DNA of 64,000 nucleotides from Symsagittifera roscoffensis (lineage: Eukaryota > Xenacoelomorpha > Acoela > Convolutidae), in assembly GCF_963678635.1 (NCBI RefSeq), contig NC_087063.1, positions 27,215,649-27,279,648 of the forward strand, written 5' to 3'. This document shows positions 21,112 to 33,339 of this stretch, piece by piece (the first letter of the stretch is position 1; each line of letters starts with the position of its first letter). A program made the position numbers and the translations under genes. The notes under the pieces are model-generated. The model saw only the letters and a program-made list of their open reading frames with translations, made no database searches and was not told where the DNA came from.

Positions 21112-23640
21112 ACTCACACAAGTTAGTTTTGCCTGAAAGTATAAAATGAATTTGTCAGCATATAACCAAAAGTCTTCAAATTGTTTTGATATTTAGTCAA
21201 AATTCAAAAATAGGGTAATGCATATGAACAGATAATATGCTGAGCTTCATACCTTTTGTTTTTTCCAAAATTGATATTTTTTATTTTTTTAAATCAATTT
21301 TATGCTTTGAAATACAAAAATCAATTGATTTCTGAGTGTAATTAAAATTGCAGAGAAATTGTAGAGATTAATATTGTAGATTGCAGAGAAATACTCGGCT
21401 TTAAAAAAATGGTTGAAGCAAAAGCCTCAATTTTCATATTTTTGTAATTACGCATTTTTGAGAAACACTTCAAAATGAGTAATTCCTCGATTATAAAAGT
21501 GCGTTTTAAGAGCGTTTTAATATCTATCTAATTATTTTGATTTTGAAATTCGAACGTTCTTCAGATTAATTTGAAAACGGAAATTTGAAAATGGAAATAC
21601 CTTGAAAGTTAAGAAGCAACGTATTGAGCATCATTCGAATGTATGGCTTGAGTATCACTCTGTATCTTGTAGGCACTAAAAATTCTTAGATCTCTACACG
21701 AAGCCCCGCCCCTATTCTAAAAAGGGTACATGAGAAAGCGGTTTGAAATCCGGAGATGCAATAACATCTATTTAGTTTATTATACAAAAAAAATGATTGT
21801 ACTTATAGAACCATATGGGAGACTTCTTAGAAAAATTCAAATCATTAATTCTCTTTTTGTTCCGACTTTCGATACGAAAATAACGGAATATTTGTGCTCG
21901 GGGTGGGTTTTTTTTTCTTCAGACAAATTTTGACTTTTTAACTAGCCATTTTTGACGGAATTTTTTCATATCATTCAAAAGGTATTCTTGTCCCGAGCTT
22001 AAATTTGAAAAGATATTTTACCTGTGATCATTTTTCGTAAAGTTACGGGGGTTTAAAGATTACCATTTTGGCCAATTTGGGACAATTAACTCGCGATATA
22101 TTTCGCGCTATTAGCGCGTAAGCGGATAGTTAATCCGCCTTAGAGATCGTTCCAAATTGGTTAAAAGAAGCTTATTTCCCATAATTGGTTTGTTACTAGG
22201 AGTGACATCTATCCTTTTGTACTTTTAATGGCGTATGGGGGGATGATTTTCATAAAAAATTTCAAATTTCAGAAATTTTTTTAAAATTTTGTTCTAATTC
22301 ATTGAATTTTTAAACATTATTACTGCTCCATAAACCTTAAAAGGCAGTCGGAACATTCAGGGCTTCGCCCTGATACGAGCAGTGCTGTTTGGAATTGAAC
22401 TTGATTGAACACGATGCCAAATAGGAACATACTGAATTAGTACTTTTTTGTGTTTCAAATACAACGCTTTTTGTTTTAGAGAAAAGTCTCTTCAATGTCC
22501 TGCGAATGAACCACAATTGTCTAATCTAATAAAATCTTGGTTCAAACTCAAGTTGGTGTTTTTATCCGACCGTTAAAAGTGGGCCGGAACTTTGTCTTCG
22601 GCTTGGTTTTAGGTTTTTATATAACGTTTTTACTATCAAGAAAACGTCACAAATAGAAACAAAAGCTAATGTTTTTTACAGTATTTTTTTGCTGTGGTAC
22701 GAATTTTTTTTGCTATTTACATAGCAAGTAAATGACTTTTCTTGTTTCGAATTGTTCTTTTTATAGCGGTGTCAAAGGAACCCAAAATTAGTTGTGGGTA
22801 ATTAAATTGATCAGAAATATTCATTTTGTAATATTAAAAGAATCGGAGCGTAGACAGAACCCATTCATATTTAGACGCTCCTTTAAAAAAACAGTTGTCG
22901 CGCTTAGCTGTGATTTTATTAGATAATGCTTCGTCTGTGTATTCAAAAACTCAAAAAACTTGTTAACAAAAATTGAGTAGAAAGATCACGAGAGTCTCTT
23001 AGACCATACTGTTATTTTTATGCTTTTGTTTGCTTTTTTTTCTCAAAAAGCAAACAGTTGAGTAAATATCGCTTGGGCTTTGTTTGGTCAGCACTTTGCA
23101 TGTCATAAAACTTTGAATTTGACCAAATACATAAACAGTAAATTTAATTTTTCTTTAGTTTGTCCCAAGCTTTCTTAAAAATGGCAACACTGATACATGG
23201 TGGCAGTAGAAACTTTTCCAGCTAAAGCTGGAAAAAATCCCCAGTTCAGCCAACATGGCAAACCAATTGTCCCTTAAACTATCGGTTATGGGGAAACAAT
23301 TATCTCAAAAAGTATCGGATTTTCTTCTTTTTCCATATTGACTGACAGTGTCAGTTGCTTTCCAAAAACAAAACCCATTGGTTTAATTAGATAGATAATT
23401 GCACCAGAAAACTTAGAAGCGCCGTTCGACACAGTTTGATTTTATGTAATGAAGAAAAAGGTCAATACGGCTCCACAATGTTCGCTTTTATTAGTTATTA
23501 GTGACGGATCGAAAAAAAAATCATTAAGAGGGATAGCGGTTACTGTGCAAGTAGCACAGAACGTTTCGGCTAATTTTTTTAGTGTCGTTAGTTTCTGCGT
23601 GGTGTTCCAAAAAAATTTGAACAAAAAACTGGAAATTGGA
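21112..23640 (+). repeat. Module M, copy 0 (also at 33340-35330 and 45807-47345)
   Basis: The same order of anchor sequences is found in the later copies: ATCTTGTAG.CACTAAAAATTC, GAAATCCGGAGATGCAA, GGAATTGAACTTGATTGAA, AATGAACCACAATTGTCTAA and AATACGGCTCCACAA. This copy carries the 523-bp element at 21861-22383, which copy 33340 lacks, and a stretch at about 23070-23430 that the copy at 34-35 kb has lost. There are no intact genes; the frame at 23449-23757 is the degenerate equivalent of those at 35084 and 47099. Confidence 0.8.
21861..22383 (+). mobile_element. 0.5-kb hairpin-ended element, copy 3 with defined ends
   Basis: This 523-bp insert interrupts module M. The uninterrupted copy near 34075-34090 reads straight through from TTAATTCACTTTTTT to GGAATTGAAC. 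Ends: TCCGACTTTCGATACGAAA and CTGATACGAGCAGT. At the 3' end, ACTGCTC (22322-22328) pairs with GAGCAGT (22377-22383) around the perfect hairpin CAGGGCTTCGCCCTG (22358-22372), giving a nested stem structure. No obvious target-site duplication beyond T-run ambiguity. It encodes nothing. Confidence 0.85.
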
Positions 23641-26200
23641 AGTATTCAAGTACAAAATGCAAAAATTATTTTTGAAAGTTTTTTTGTTGCCAGAAACAAG
23701 CTATGCAAAGCATCCGAAACTATTTTTTTAAATAAAATTATCAGTTTTCAGCCTTAGTTGGTATTTATTACACATAACGAACTTTACTCGATCGCTTTAC
23801 TTGCTCGAAAACAGATGAAAAATTAAAAATTTCAAACTGGTTTTTCTCAACAACAAAAAAAATTTGCAAAAAAGTTTTGATATCGTTCGAATCACGACTG
23901 AAAATGCTTTAATAAGATGTATCACTCAACCCAGTCATTTGATTATTTGTGGTACCTGACTTTGCGTGGAAAACAAAAAAAAAGAAAAAAACAAACACAC
24001 CCGAACAAGAAGTTCCTCTCAATTTACAGTGGTCGGGCCAAACAAGAACACACCCGAAAAAAATTCCCCCTTTTTTCAAATGGGTGGATCAATAAACAAT
24101 CAAAACAACATTGATCCAGACGATTGGAAGACTGAGAAGGACATTAATGAAGAGTTTTTATGCTTGAAAAGTAAGTACATGAGGAAAGAATTAACACTGC
24201 GCCTGTTGCTTTTTCCGCCTTTAGTTTTTTATAGTTTGCAGAAAAAGCTAAGGACTGAATATATGATTGTACTTTTTTTCGGCGACCTCTTTGCATGTCT
24301 GACAAAGCTCTGCTATTTTCCAGAATTGCATTGAATTGAAATTAAATAATTTGTCTGAACCTTTCAATTTTGCCAAAATATTCTCAATGAGAAACTACGG
24401 CCCCTGTTTTCATGCAGAAAAAACCATCTTTCACTCTCCGACCAATTGCGGAAATCATTTTGCTTTTTTTCATTTTCCAAACAGTTTGATAATCAAATAA
24501 AACTCAAAAAAACGTTCATGGACTTTATCCGACAATGATGGTTGTGACATTATTTTAGTGAAGATCAGTTTTTGAGATCTAAAATTTTTTTGATTAGATC
24601 TGTGTTCAGGTTAAAACTATCGTTTTAGTTTTTTTAGTACTAGTTTGAGTTACGAGCTTTATTTTGTTGTTCTACTTCCAAATGTTTAAGATGTAAAATT
24701 ATCAATAAAGTGGCTTGTGGTTTAACTCAAATCAGAAATTAAATATTGTTCTTTTTCTTTTTATAAAATTTTCCTAATTTTAAAAACTTTTAACAATCAT
24801 TCACACTTTCCATCTGTTATTTGATATTGCAAAAAAGTACAACACAGTCAAAAAATTGTCTTATCAAATTGTTTGCTCCTTGCTCACTATGTTTTATCAC
24901 CTTTTTTAAGCTCAAAAAGCAATTTCTATTTCGTTGTAGCTTCGAACTTCGTATCCTGATTTGTTTACAATTATAAATTTTCTTTCAATTTTTTCAATTG
25001 AATCCAATCTTTTTATCAGTTTCTCCAGTACTCTGTTTCATCAACGAAACCTATTCAATTTTATCCCTTTGTGTCATAGAATTTTTTTTGTAACACTTCC
25101 TATTTTCATAAATTGTTTTCCCATTGATCTTTTTGCTTATGGACTTCGATAATTTTGGATTTGAAAGTTTTGTGGATACTAGGTGAGAACTTACTGCAAA
25201 AATTTTAGTCTCAGTGCTGAAAAATTGGTTTCTGCCAATTTTTTTTGTATCTGACTGAATTTTTTTTTGTTTTTTTTCCAGTTTTATAAACCTCTGAACA
25301 TTAAGGTCTCAAAAACTTGTCAGCCGTTTCACGATTGACAATTTTCGCCAGACATTTCTCAGAAAAGCAAAACTTTCAGGTTTATTTCAGTTTTCATAGA
25401 AAAAAATGGGCAATCAAATTTTTGAAGAAATTATCGAATTGGTTATATGAATATTTAGTTTGTCTCAAAATTTTGCTTTCGAATCACTGAAATTGGGGAG
25501 AAACTTTATGTTTGGGCGTGTTTATTTTTTGTTTCGTTTTTCTTCTATTTTTTCGCAAGAAATCAAGTAACACTCAAATCGTGCTATATCATATCGAAGC
25601 TCTTGCGAGCGTGTTTCGAAACTAAGTAAAAAGGTTTGAAAACTTTATTATGGTAGAGAGAAACTGATTTCAACTTTTTGATTTTTCGTTTACTTTCAAG
25701 CAAAAGAAGCGTGCTAGCACGTCTTTAAAAAAAGATAAAAAAGCCTTTTAAAAAAGGTTTCACCCATGGAGTATTAAATTCAAGGATTGTCGGAAATCAA
25801 AAGTTCTCACAATCATTTCATTTTTTGAAAGTCGAATATGGATAAATATCAAAAAAAAACAATGACTTGGATGCATGGGTTTGTATAAAAACGCCAGTAC
25901 TCAATAAAAAGAAAAAAAATTGGTTTTTTGCTCTACTTTCCAGCGAATAAAGCAATCAAGCAAGCCTGCAAAATGAAAAAAGCGTGAAAATTTTAGGATT
26001 ACTCCGAGAATATTAGTTATTGAAGATTCTTTCAGCGCTCCATTGAAAACAAAAAACGTTGGAACAAAAAGTAAAATAAATTGCAAAAGAAATTTTAAAT
26101 TTAGGACATTTTTTGTTGATTTTTTTTCACAAACTGATGTCAAACTTAAATTTAAATTTAAAGTAAAATTTTAAATTGCAATGAAAAACAGCAAAACCAA
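23640..26200 (+). repeat. 2.95-kb repeat, unit 1 (one copy of the 1-kb core)
   Basis: Anchors at 23674 (TTTGTTGCCAGAAAC), 24694 (TAAAATTATCAATAAAGTGG) and 25640 (AAGTAAAAAGGTTTGAAAAC) recur about 2.95 kb later at 26640 and 27641, then at 32.7 kb. The core 24694-25640 corresponds to the unit amplified at 27641-32690. AT-rich; no convincing gene. Confidence 0.8.
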
Positions 26201-26640
26201 CATTAATTGAACAACATTAAGTTTTCATAGCCTACCTCAGCCTAAAATAACTTTTCATAGCCTAAAATAAGACATTTTATTCCAGCTCGGCCGCATTTTT
26301 TCCCCAATTTAAAATAAAAATCAAAAGTTGTATATATGCTTCTCTCGATACTGGGACATTTTTCTAGAAACTTTTGTAAATTAGTAGAATCTTGACGAAA
26401 AAAGCTTTATTATGATGAATTACTCATCCCAAAATGTTCGGAAGTAGCACAGAATGTTTCGACCACACTCTAAGGAACAGTTTTTTGAGTTAGTTTCTTT
26501 ACTTGAATATCACGTGAGGATAGAGCTATACAAACGTGCAGAAAGTTAGTGATTCCTACTACAATTTTCTTCAGAAAAATAATTAAACAAAGAAGATTAA
26601 TTTTGTTAAAAATTATATGCATTGTGTTCAAATACTATTG
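26200..26640 (+). repeat. Linker shared with the 35.4-35.8 kb region
   Basis: Contains tandem TTTCATAGCCTAAAATAA motifs, then CTCTCGATACTGGGACATTTTTC and AATGTTTCGACCACA, which recur at 35450-35700, 40370-40490, 47455-47710 and 52927-53040. It is part of the same dispersed repeat network. Confidence 0.7.
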
Positions 26641-29600
26641 AAAGTTTTTGTTGCCAGAAACGTGCTGTTTAAAGCATCCGAAACTATATTTTTTGTAAAA
26701 GTATCAGTTTTCAGCTTAAGTTGGTAATTATCATTCATAACGAACGTTACTTGATCGCTTTACTCGCTCAGAAACCGATGAAAAACTAAATAAATCAAAT
26801 CGGTTTTTCTCAACACTAAAAACTTTTTGTATAATTGTTTTGATATTGTTCGAATCACGACTGAAGGTGCTTTAATAAGATATATCACTCAATCCAGTCA
26901 ATTGATTATTCGTGGTACCTGATTTTGCGTGGAAAACAAAAAAAGAAAGAAAAAAACAAACACACCCGAACAAAAAGTTCCTCTCAATTAACAGTGGTCG
27001 GGCCAAACAAGAACACACCCGACATAAAAATTCCCTCATTTTTCAAATGAATTGATCAATAAACAAACAAAACAATCTTGATCCAAACAATTGGAAGACT
27101 GAAGAGGACTTTATTTACGAGTTTTTATGATTGAAAAGTTAGTACAAGAGGAAAGAAATAAAACTGCGCCTGTTGCTTTTTTAAAGTTTGCCTAAAAACC
27201 TAAGGATTGAATGTAATGTACTTTTTTTGGCAATCCTTTTGCATGTTTGACAAAACTCTGCTCTTTTCCAGAATTGCATTGAATTGATTTTAAATAATTT
27301 GTCTTAATCTTTTAATTTTTGCCGAAACAGCCTAAATGAGACAAAAGGGCCTCTGTTTTCATCCAACAAATTACCGACTTTCACTCTCCGACCATTTGCG
27401 GAAATCATTTTTTTTTTTCATTTCTAAGCAGTTTGATAATCAAATAAAACTCAAAAAAGTGTTCATGGAGTTTATTCGACAATATTGGTTGTGACATTAC
27501 TTTAGTGGAGATTTTTTTTGAGATCTAAAATTTTTTTGATTAGATCTGTGTTCAGGTTAACACTTTCATTTTAGTTTTTTTTAGTACTAGTTTGAGTTAC
27601 GAGCTTTATTTTGTTGTTCTCCTTCCAAATGTTTAAGATATAAAGTTATCAATAAAGTGGCTCGTGGTTTAACTAAAATCTCATTGTTCAGTTTCATTTT
27701 TTGAGTGTTTTCCTAATTTTAATTTTTTTTACAATCAATCACACTTTCCATCTGTTATTTGATGTTGCAAAAAAGTACAACACCGTCAAAAAATTGGCTT
27801 ATTCATTTGTTTGATCGAAACTCGCCATATTCTATCAGCTTTTTAGCTCAAAAAGCTTTTTATCTTTTGTTGTAGCTTCCGCTTTCTTAACTTGATTTAT
27901 TTACAATTAAAATTTTCTTTCACTTTTTTTAATTGAATCCAATCTTCTTATCAGTTTCTCCAGTACTCTGTTTCATCAACAAAACCTATTCAAATTTTTC
28001 CCTTTGTGTCATAGAAACTTCTTTTTTGTAACACTTTTCCTTTTTTCATAAATCAGTTTTCCTCTTGATCTTTTTGCTGATGGAGTTCAATATTTTAGAT
28101 TTGTCTGTTTTAAAACTTTTTTGAAAATTTTGTGGAAACTAAGTGCGAACTTACTGCAAACATTTTCGTCTCAGTGCTGAAGAATCAATTGCTGTCAATT
28201 TTTGTTGTATCTGACCGAAATTTTTTTTTTATTTTTGCCCAGTTTTGCAAAACTCTGAACATTAAAGTCTCAAAAAATTGTCAGCCGTTTCATGATTGAC
28301 ATTTTTTTGCCAGAAATTTCTCATCAAATCAAAATTTTCAAGTTCATATCAGTTTTGAAAGAAGAATTTAAGTAATCAAAGCTTCGAAGAAAATATCGAT
28401 TAGACCATATAGAGTTTTAGTTTGTCTCAAAATTTTTTTTTATTCGAATCACTGAAATTGAAGAGAAACTTTATGTTTGGGCGTGTTTAATTTTTTGTTT
28501 TTCGTTTTTCTTCTTTTTTTTCATAAGAAATCAAGTAACACTCAAATCTTGCTATATGATATCGAAGCTCTTGCGAGCGTGTTTCGAAACTAAGTAAAAA
28601 GGTGTGAAAATTTTATTCGTGGGCAAAAATATATTTTTTACAAACAATAGTTTTATTGATTGTAAAATTATCAATAAAATGGCTTGCGGCTTAACTAAAA
28701 TCTCATTGTTCAATTTCATTTTTTGAGTGTTTTCCTAATTTTAATTTTTTTTACAGTCAATCACACTTTCAATCTGTTATTTGATGTTGCAAAAAAGTAC
28801 AACACCGTCAAAAAGTTGCTTTATTTATTTGTTTGTTCAATGCTCGCCATGTTCTATCAGTTTTTTTTAGCTCAAAAAGCTATTTTTCTTTTGTTGTATT
28901 TTCCGCTTTCTTATCCTGATTTATTTACAATTAAAATTTTCTTCCCATTTTTTCAATTGAATCCAATCTTCTCATCAGTTTCTCCAGTATTCTGTTTCAT
29001 CAACAAAACCTATTCAAACTTTTCCCTTTGTGTCATAGAAACTTCTTTTTTGTTACACTTTTCCTTTTTTCATAAATCAGTTTTCCTCTTGACTTTTTTG
29101 CTGATGGAGTTCAAAAATTTTAGATTTGTCTGTTGTAAAACGTTTTTGAAAATTTTGTGGAAATTAAGTGAGAACCTACTGCAAAAAGTTTTGTCTCAGT
29201 GCTGAAGAATCAATTGCTGTCAATTTTTGTTGTATCTGACCGAAAGTTTTTTTTTATTTTAGCCCAGTTTTGCAAAACTCTGAACATTGAGGTCTCAAAA
29301 AATTGTCAGCCGTTTCATGATTGACATTTTTTTGCCAGAAGTTTTTCATCAAATCAAAACTTTCAAGTTCATATCAGTTTTGAAAGAAAAATTAAGTGAT
29401 CAAAGCTTCGAAAAAAATATCGATTACGCCATATAGAGTTTTAGTTTGTCTCAAAATTTTTTCATTCAAACCACTAAAATTGAAATGAAACCTTATGATT
29501 GGGCGTCTTTAATTTTTTGTTTTTCGTATTTCTTCTGTTATTTTTTCGCAAGAAATCAAGTAACACTCAAATCGTGCTATATCATATCGAAGCTCCTGCG

Positions 29601-32600
29601 ATCGTGTTTCGAAACTAAGTAAAAAGGTTTGAAAACTTTATTTGTGGTCAAAAATATAGTTTTTACAATCAATAGTTTTATTGATTGTAAAATTATCAAT
29701 AAAATGGCTCGCGGCTTAACTAAAATCTCATTGTTCAGTTTCATTTTTTGAGTGTTTTCCTAATTTTAATTTTTTTTACAATCAATCACACTTTCCATCT
29801 GTTATTTGATGTTGCAAAAAAGTACAACACCGTCAAAAAATTGGCTTATTCATTTGTTTGATCGAAACTCGCCATATTCTATCAGCTTTTTAGCTCAAAA
29901 AGCTTTTTATCTTTTGTTATAGCTTCCGCTTTCTTAACTTGATTTATTTACAATTAAAATTTTCTTTCACTTTTTTTAATTGAATCCAATCTTCTTATCA
30001 GTTTCTCCAGTACTCTGTTTCATCAACAAAACCTATTCAAACGTTTCTCTTTGTGTCATAGAAACTTCATTTGTAACACTTGTCCTTTTTTCATATATCA
30101 ATTTTCCTCTTGATACTTTTGCTGATGGAGTTCAATAATTTTAGATTTGTCTGTTGTAAAACTTTTTTTAAAAATTTTGTGGAAACTATGTGAGAACTTA
30201 CTGCAAAAGTTTTTGTCTCAGTGCTGAAGAATCAATTGCTGTCAATTTTTGTTGTATCTGACCGAAAGTTTTTTTTATTTTTGCCCAGTTTTGCAAAACT
30301 CTGAACACTAAAGTCTCAAAAAATTGTCAGCCGTTTCATGATTGACATTTTTGTACCAGAAATTTTTCAGTAAATCAAAACTTTCAAGTTCATATCAGTT
30401 TTGAAAGAAGAATTTAAGTAATCAAAGCTTCGAAGAAAATATCAATTAGACCATATAGAGTTTTAGTTTGTCTCAAAATTTTTTCATTCGAACCATTGAA
30501 ATTGAAGAGAAATTTTATGTTTGGGCGTGTTTATTTTTTTGTTTTTTGTTTTTTTTTCTGTTTTTTTTTCGCAAGAAATCAAATAACACTCAAATCATGC
30601 TATATCATATAGTAGTTCTTGCGAGCATGTTTCGAAACTAAGTAGAAGGTTTGAGAACTTTATTTGTGGGCAAAAATATAGCTTTTACAATCAATAGTTT
30701 TATTGATTGTAAAATTATCAATAAAATGGCTCGCGGCTTAACTAAAATCTCATTGTTCAATTTCATTTTTTGAGTGTTTTCCTAATTTTAATTTTTTTAC
30801 AATCAATCACACTTTCCATCTATTATTTGATGTTGCAAAAAAGTACAACACCGTCAAAAAATTGCCTTATTTATTTGTTTGATCAATGCTCGCCATGTTC
30901 TATCAGCTTTTTTTTTAGCTCAAAAAGCTATTTCTCTTTTGTTGTAGCTTCCGCTTTCTTATCCTGTTTTTTTTTACAATTAAAATTTTCTTTCACTTTT
31001 TTAATTGAATCTAATCTTCTTATCAGTTTCTCCAGTACTCTGTTTCATCAACAAAACCTATTCAAGTTTTTCCCTTTGTGTCATAGAAACTTCTTTTTTG
31101 TAACACTTTTCCTTTTTTCATAAATCAATTTTTCCTCTTGATCTTTTTGCTGATGGAGTTCAATAATTTTAGATTTGTCTGTTGTAAAACTTTTATAAAA
31201 AATTTGTGGAAATTAAGTGAGAACCTACTGCAAAAATTTTTGTCTCAGTGCTGAAGAATCAATTGCTGTCAATTTTTGTTGTATCTGACCGAAAGTTTTT
31301 TTTTTATTTTAGCCCAGTTTTGCAAAACTCTGAACATTAAGGTCTCAAAAATTGTCAGCCGTTTCATGATTGACATTTTTTGCCAGACATTTCTCATCAA
31401 ATCAAAACTTTAAAGTTGATATCAGTTTTTGAAGAAGAAATTAAGTAATCAAAGCTTCGAAGAAAATATCGATTAGGCCATATAGAGTTTTAGTTTGTCT
31501 CAAATTTTTTTCATTCGAACCACTGAAATTGGGGAGAAACTTTATGTTTCGGCGTGTTTAACTTTTTGTTTTTCGTTTTTCTTCTGTTTTTTTTCCGCAA
31601 GAAATCAAGTAACACTCAAATCGTGCTATATCATATCGAAGCCCTTGCGAGCGTGTTTCGAAACTAAGTAAAAAGGTTTGAAAACTTTATTTGTGGGCAA
31701 AAAAAAAGTTTTTTCAATCAATAGTTTTTTATTGATTGTAAAATTATCAATAAATTGGCTCGCGACTTAACTAAAATCTCATTGTTCAATTATATTTTTT
31801 GAGTGTTTTCCTAATTTAAATTTTTTAAAAATCAATCACACTTTTCATCTGTTATTTGATATTATAAAAAAATACAACAACAACGTCAAAAAACTGCATT
31901 ATTTATTTGTTTGTTCAATGCTCGCCATAATCTATCAGCTTTTTTTAGCTCAAAAAGCTATTTCTCTTTTGTTGTAGCTTCCGCTTTCTTATCTTGATTT
32001 ATTTACAATCAAAATTTTCTTTCATTTTTTGCAATTGAATCCAATCTTCTTATCAGTTTCTCCAGTACTCTGTTTCATAAACAACACCTATTCAAATTTT
32101 TCCCTTTGTGTCATAAAAAAAATTTTTATGTAACTTTTTTCCTTTTTTTATAAATCAGTTTTCCTCTAGATATTTTTGCTGATGGAGTTCAAGAATTTTA
32201 GATTTGTCTGTTGTAAAATTTTTTTGAAAATTTTGTGGAAACAAAGGAGAACTTACTGCAAAAATTTTTGTCTCAGTGCTGAAGAATCAATTGCTGTCAA
32301 TTTTTGTTGTATCTGACCGAAAGTTTTTTTTTATTTTAGCCCAGTTTTGCAAAACTGTGAACATTAATGTCTCAAAAAATTGTCAGCCGTTTCATGAATG
32401 ACATTTTTTTGCCAGACATTTCTCATCAAATCAAAACTTTAAAGTTCATATCAGTTTTTAAAGAAGAAATTAAGTAATCAAAGCTTCGAAGAAAATATCG
32501 ATTAGGCCATATAGAGTTTTAGTTTGTCGCATTTTTTTTTCATTCGAACCACTGAAATTGGGGAGAAACTTTATATTTGGGCGTGTTTAATTTTTTTGTT

Positions 32601-33230
32601 TTCTGTTTTTCTTCTGTTTTTTTTTCGCGAAAATGAAGTAACACTCGAATCGTGTTATATCATATCGAAGCTCTTGCGAGCGTGTTTCGAAACCAATGAA
32701 AAAACTTAAAAATTTTCTTATGGTAGAGAAAAATTGGCTTCATTTTTTTGATTTTTAGTTTTTTTTTTTCAACCAAAAAAAGCGTGCAAAAGGTCTTTAT
32801 TTAAAAAAGGGGAAAAACATTATTTAACTCCATGTGTATTAGCTTTAAGGGTTGTCGGCAATCGAGTTTTTTCACATTCATTTAAATTTTTGGAGGTAGA
32901 ATATGGCTAATTGTAGTCTAAAAAAAATTAATGATTTGGATGCAGGGGTTTGTGTAAAAACGCCAGTCCCCAATATAAAGAAAAAAATTTGGATTTTTGG
33001 TCTACTTTCAAGCAAATAAGGCGAGCAAGCAAGCCTGAAAAATGAAAATTAATTGAAAATTTTAGGTTTACTCCGGGAAAAACTGTTTTTGAAGATTCTT
33101 TCACCGCTCCATTGAAAACCAAAAATTTTGGAAATAAACTTGAAAAATCAGCAAAAGAATTTTGAAAAATGACTTTTTTTTTGTTTATTTTTCTTCGCAA
33201 ATTGACGAAATAAGCGTGTTGTCTTCTTTC
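26640..33230 (+). repeat. 2.95-kb repeat, unit 2, expanded by internal amplification
   Basis: Same ends as 23640-26200 (right part 32700-33200 matches 25650-26150), but the 1-kb core is present about five times instead of once. This explains the greater length. Confidence 0.8.
27641..32690 (+). repeat. Tandem array of about five 1022-bp units
   Basis: Units begin at 27641, 28663, 29688, 30710 and 31739 (spacing 1022, 1025, 1022, 1029), each starting TAAA(A/G)TTATCAATAAA.TGGCT. Identity is high throughout. At internal junctions sits a 24-bp hairpin, ACAATCAATA-GTTT-TATTGATTGT, perfect at 29665-29688 and 30687-30710 and imperfect at 28640-28663 and 31717-31739. Open frames seen in single units (28723-29205, 30770-31123) are broken in the others, so they are not genes. 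Satellite-like. Confidence 0.88.
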
Positions 33231-33339
33231 TACCGTATGTGCCTATTTTCTACGCTGTCGTTAAGATAGTTTCTACGCTGTCGTTAAGAGCGAGCAGCAG
33301 TTATCACCAATTATTGCAAAAAAAACGTATCCATTGAAA

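Noticed and set aside
28723-29205. 160-codon open frame
   Set aside because: Lies in one unit of the 1022-bp satellite; the same frame is broken in the other units.
24000-33000. CRISPR-like array
   Set aside because: Repeat units are about 1 kb with no short spacer structure, and the DNA is eukaryotic.
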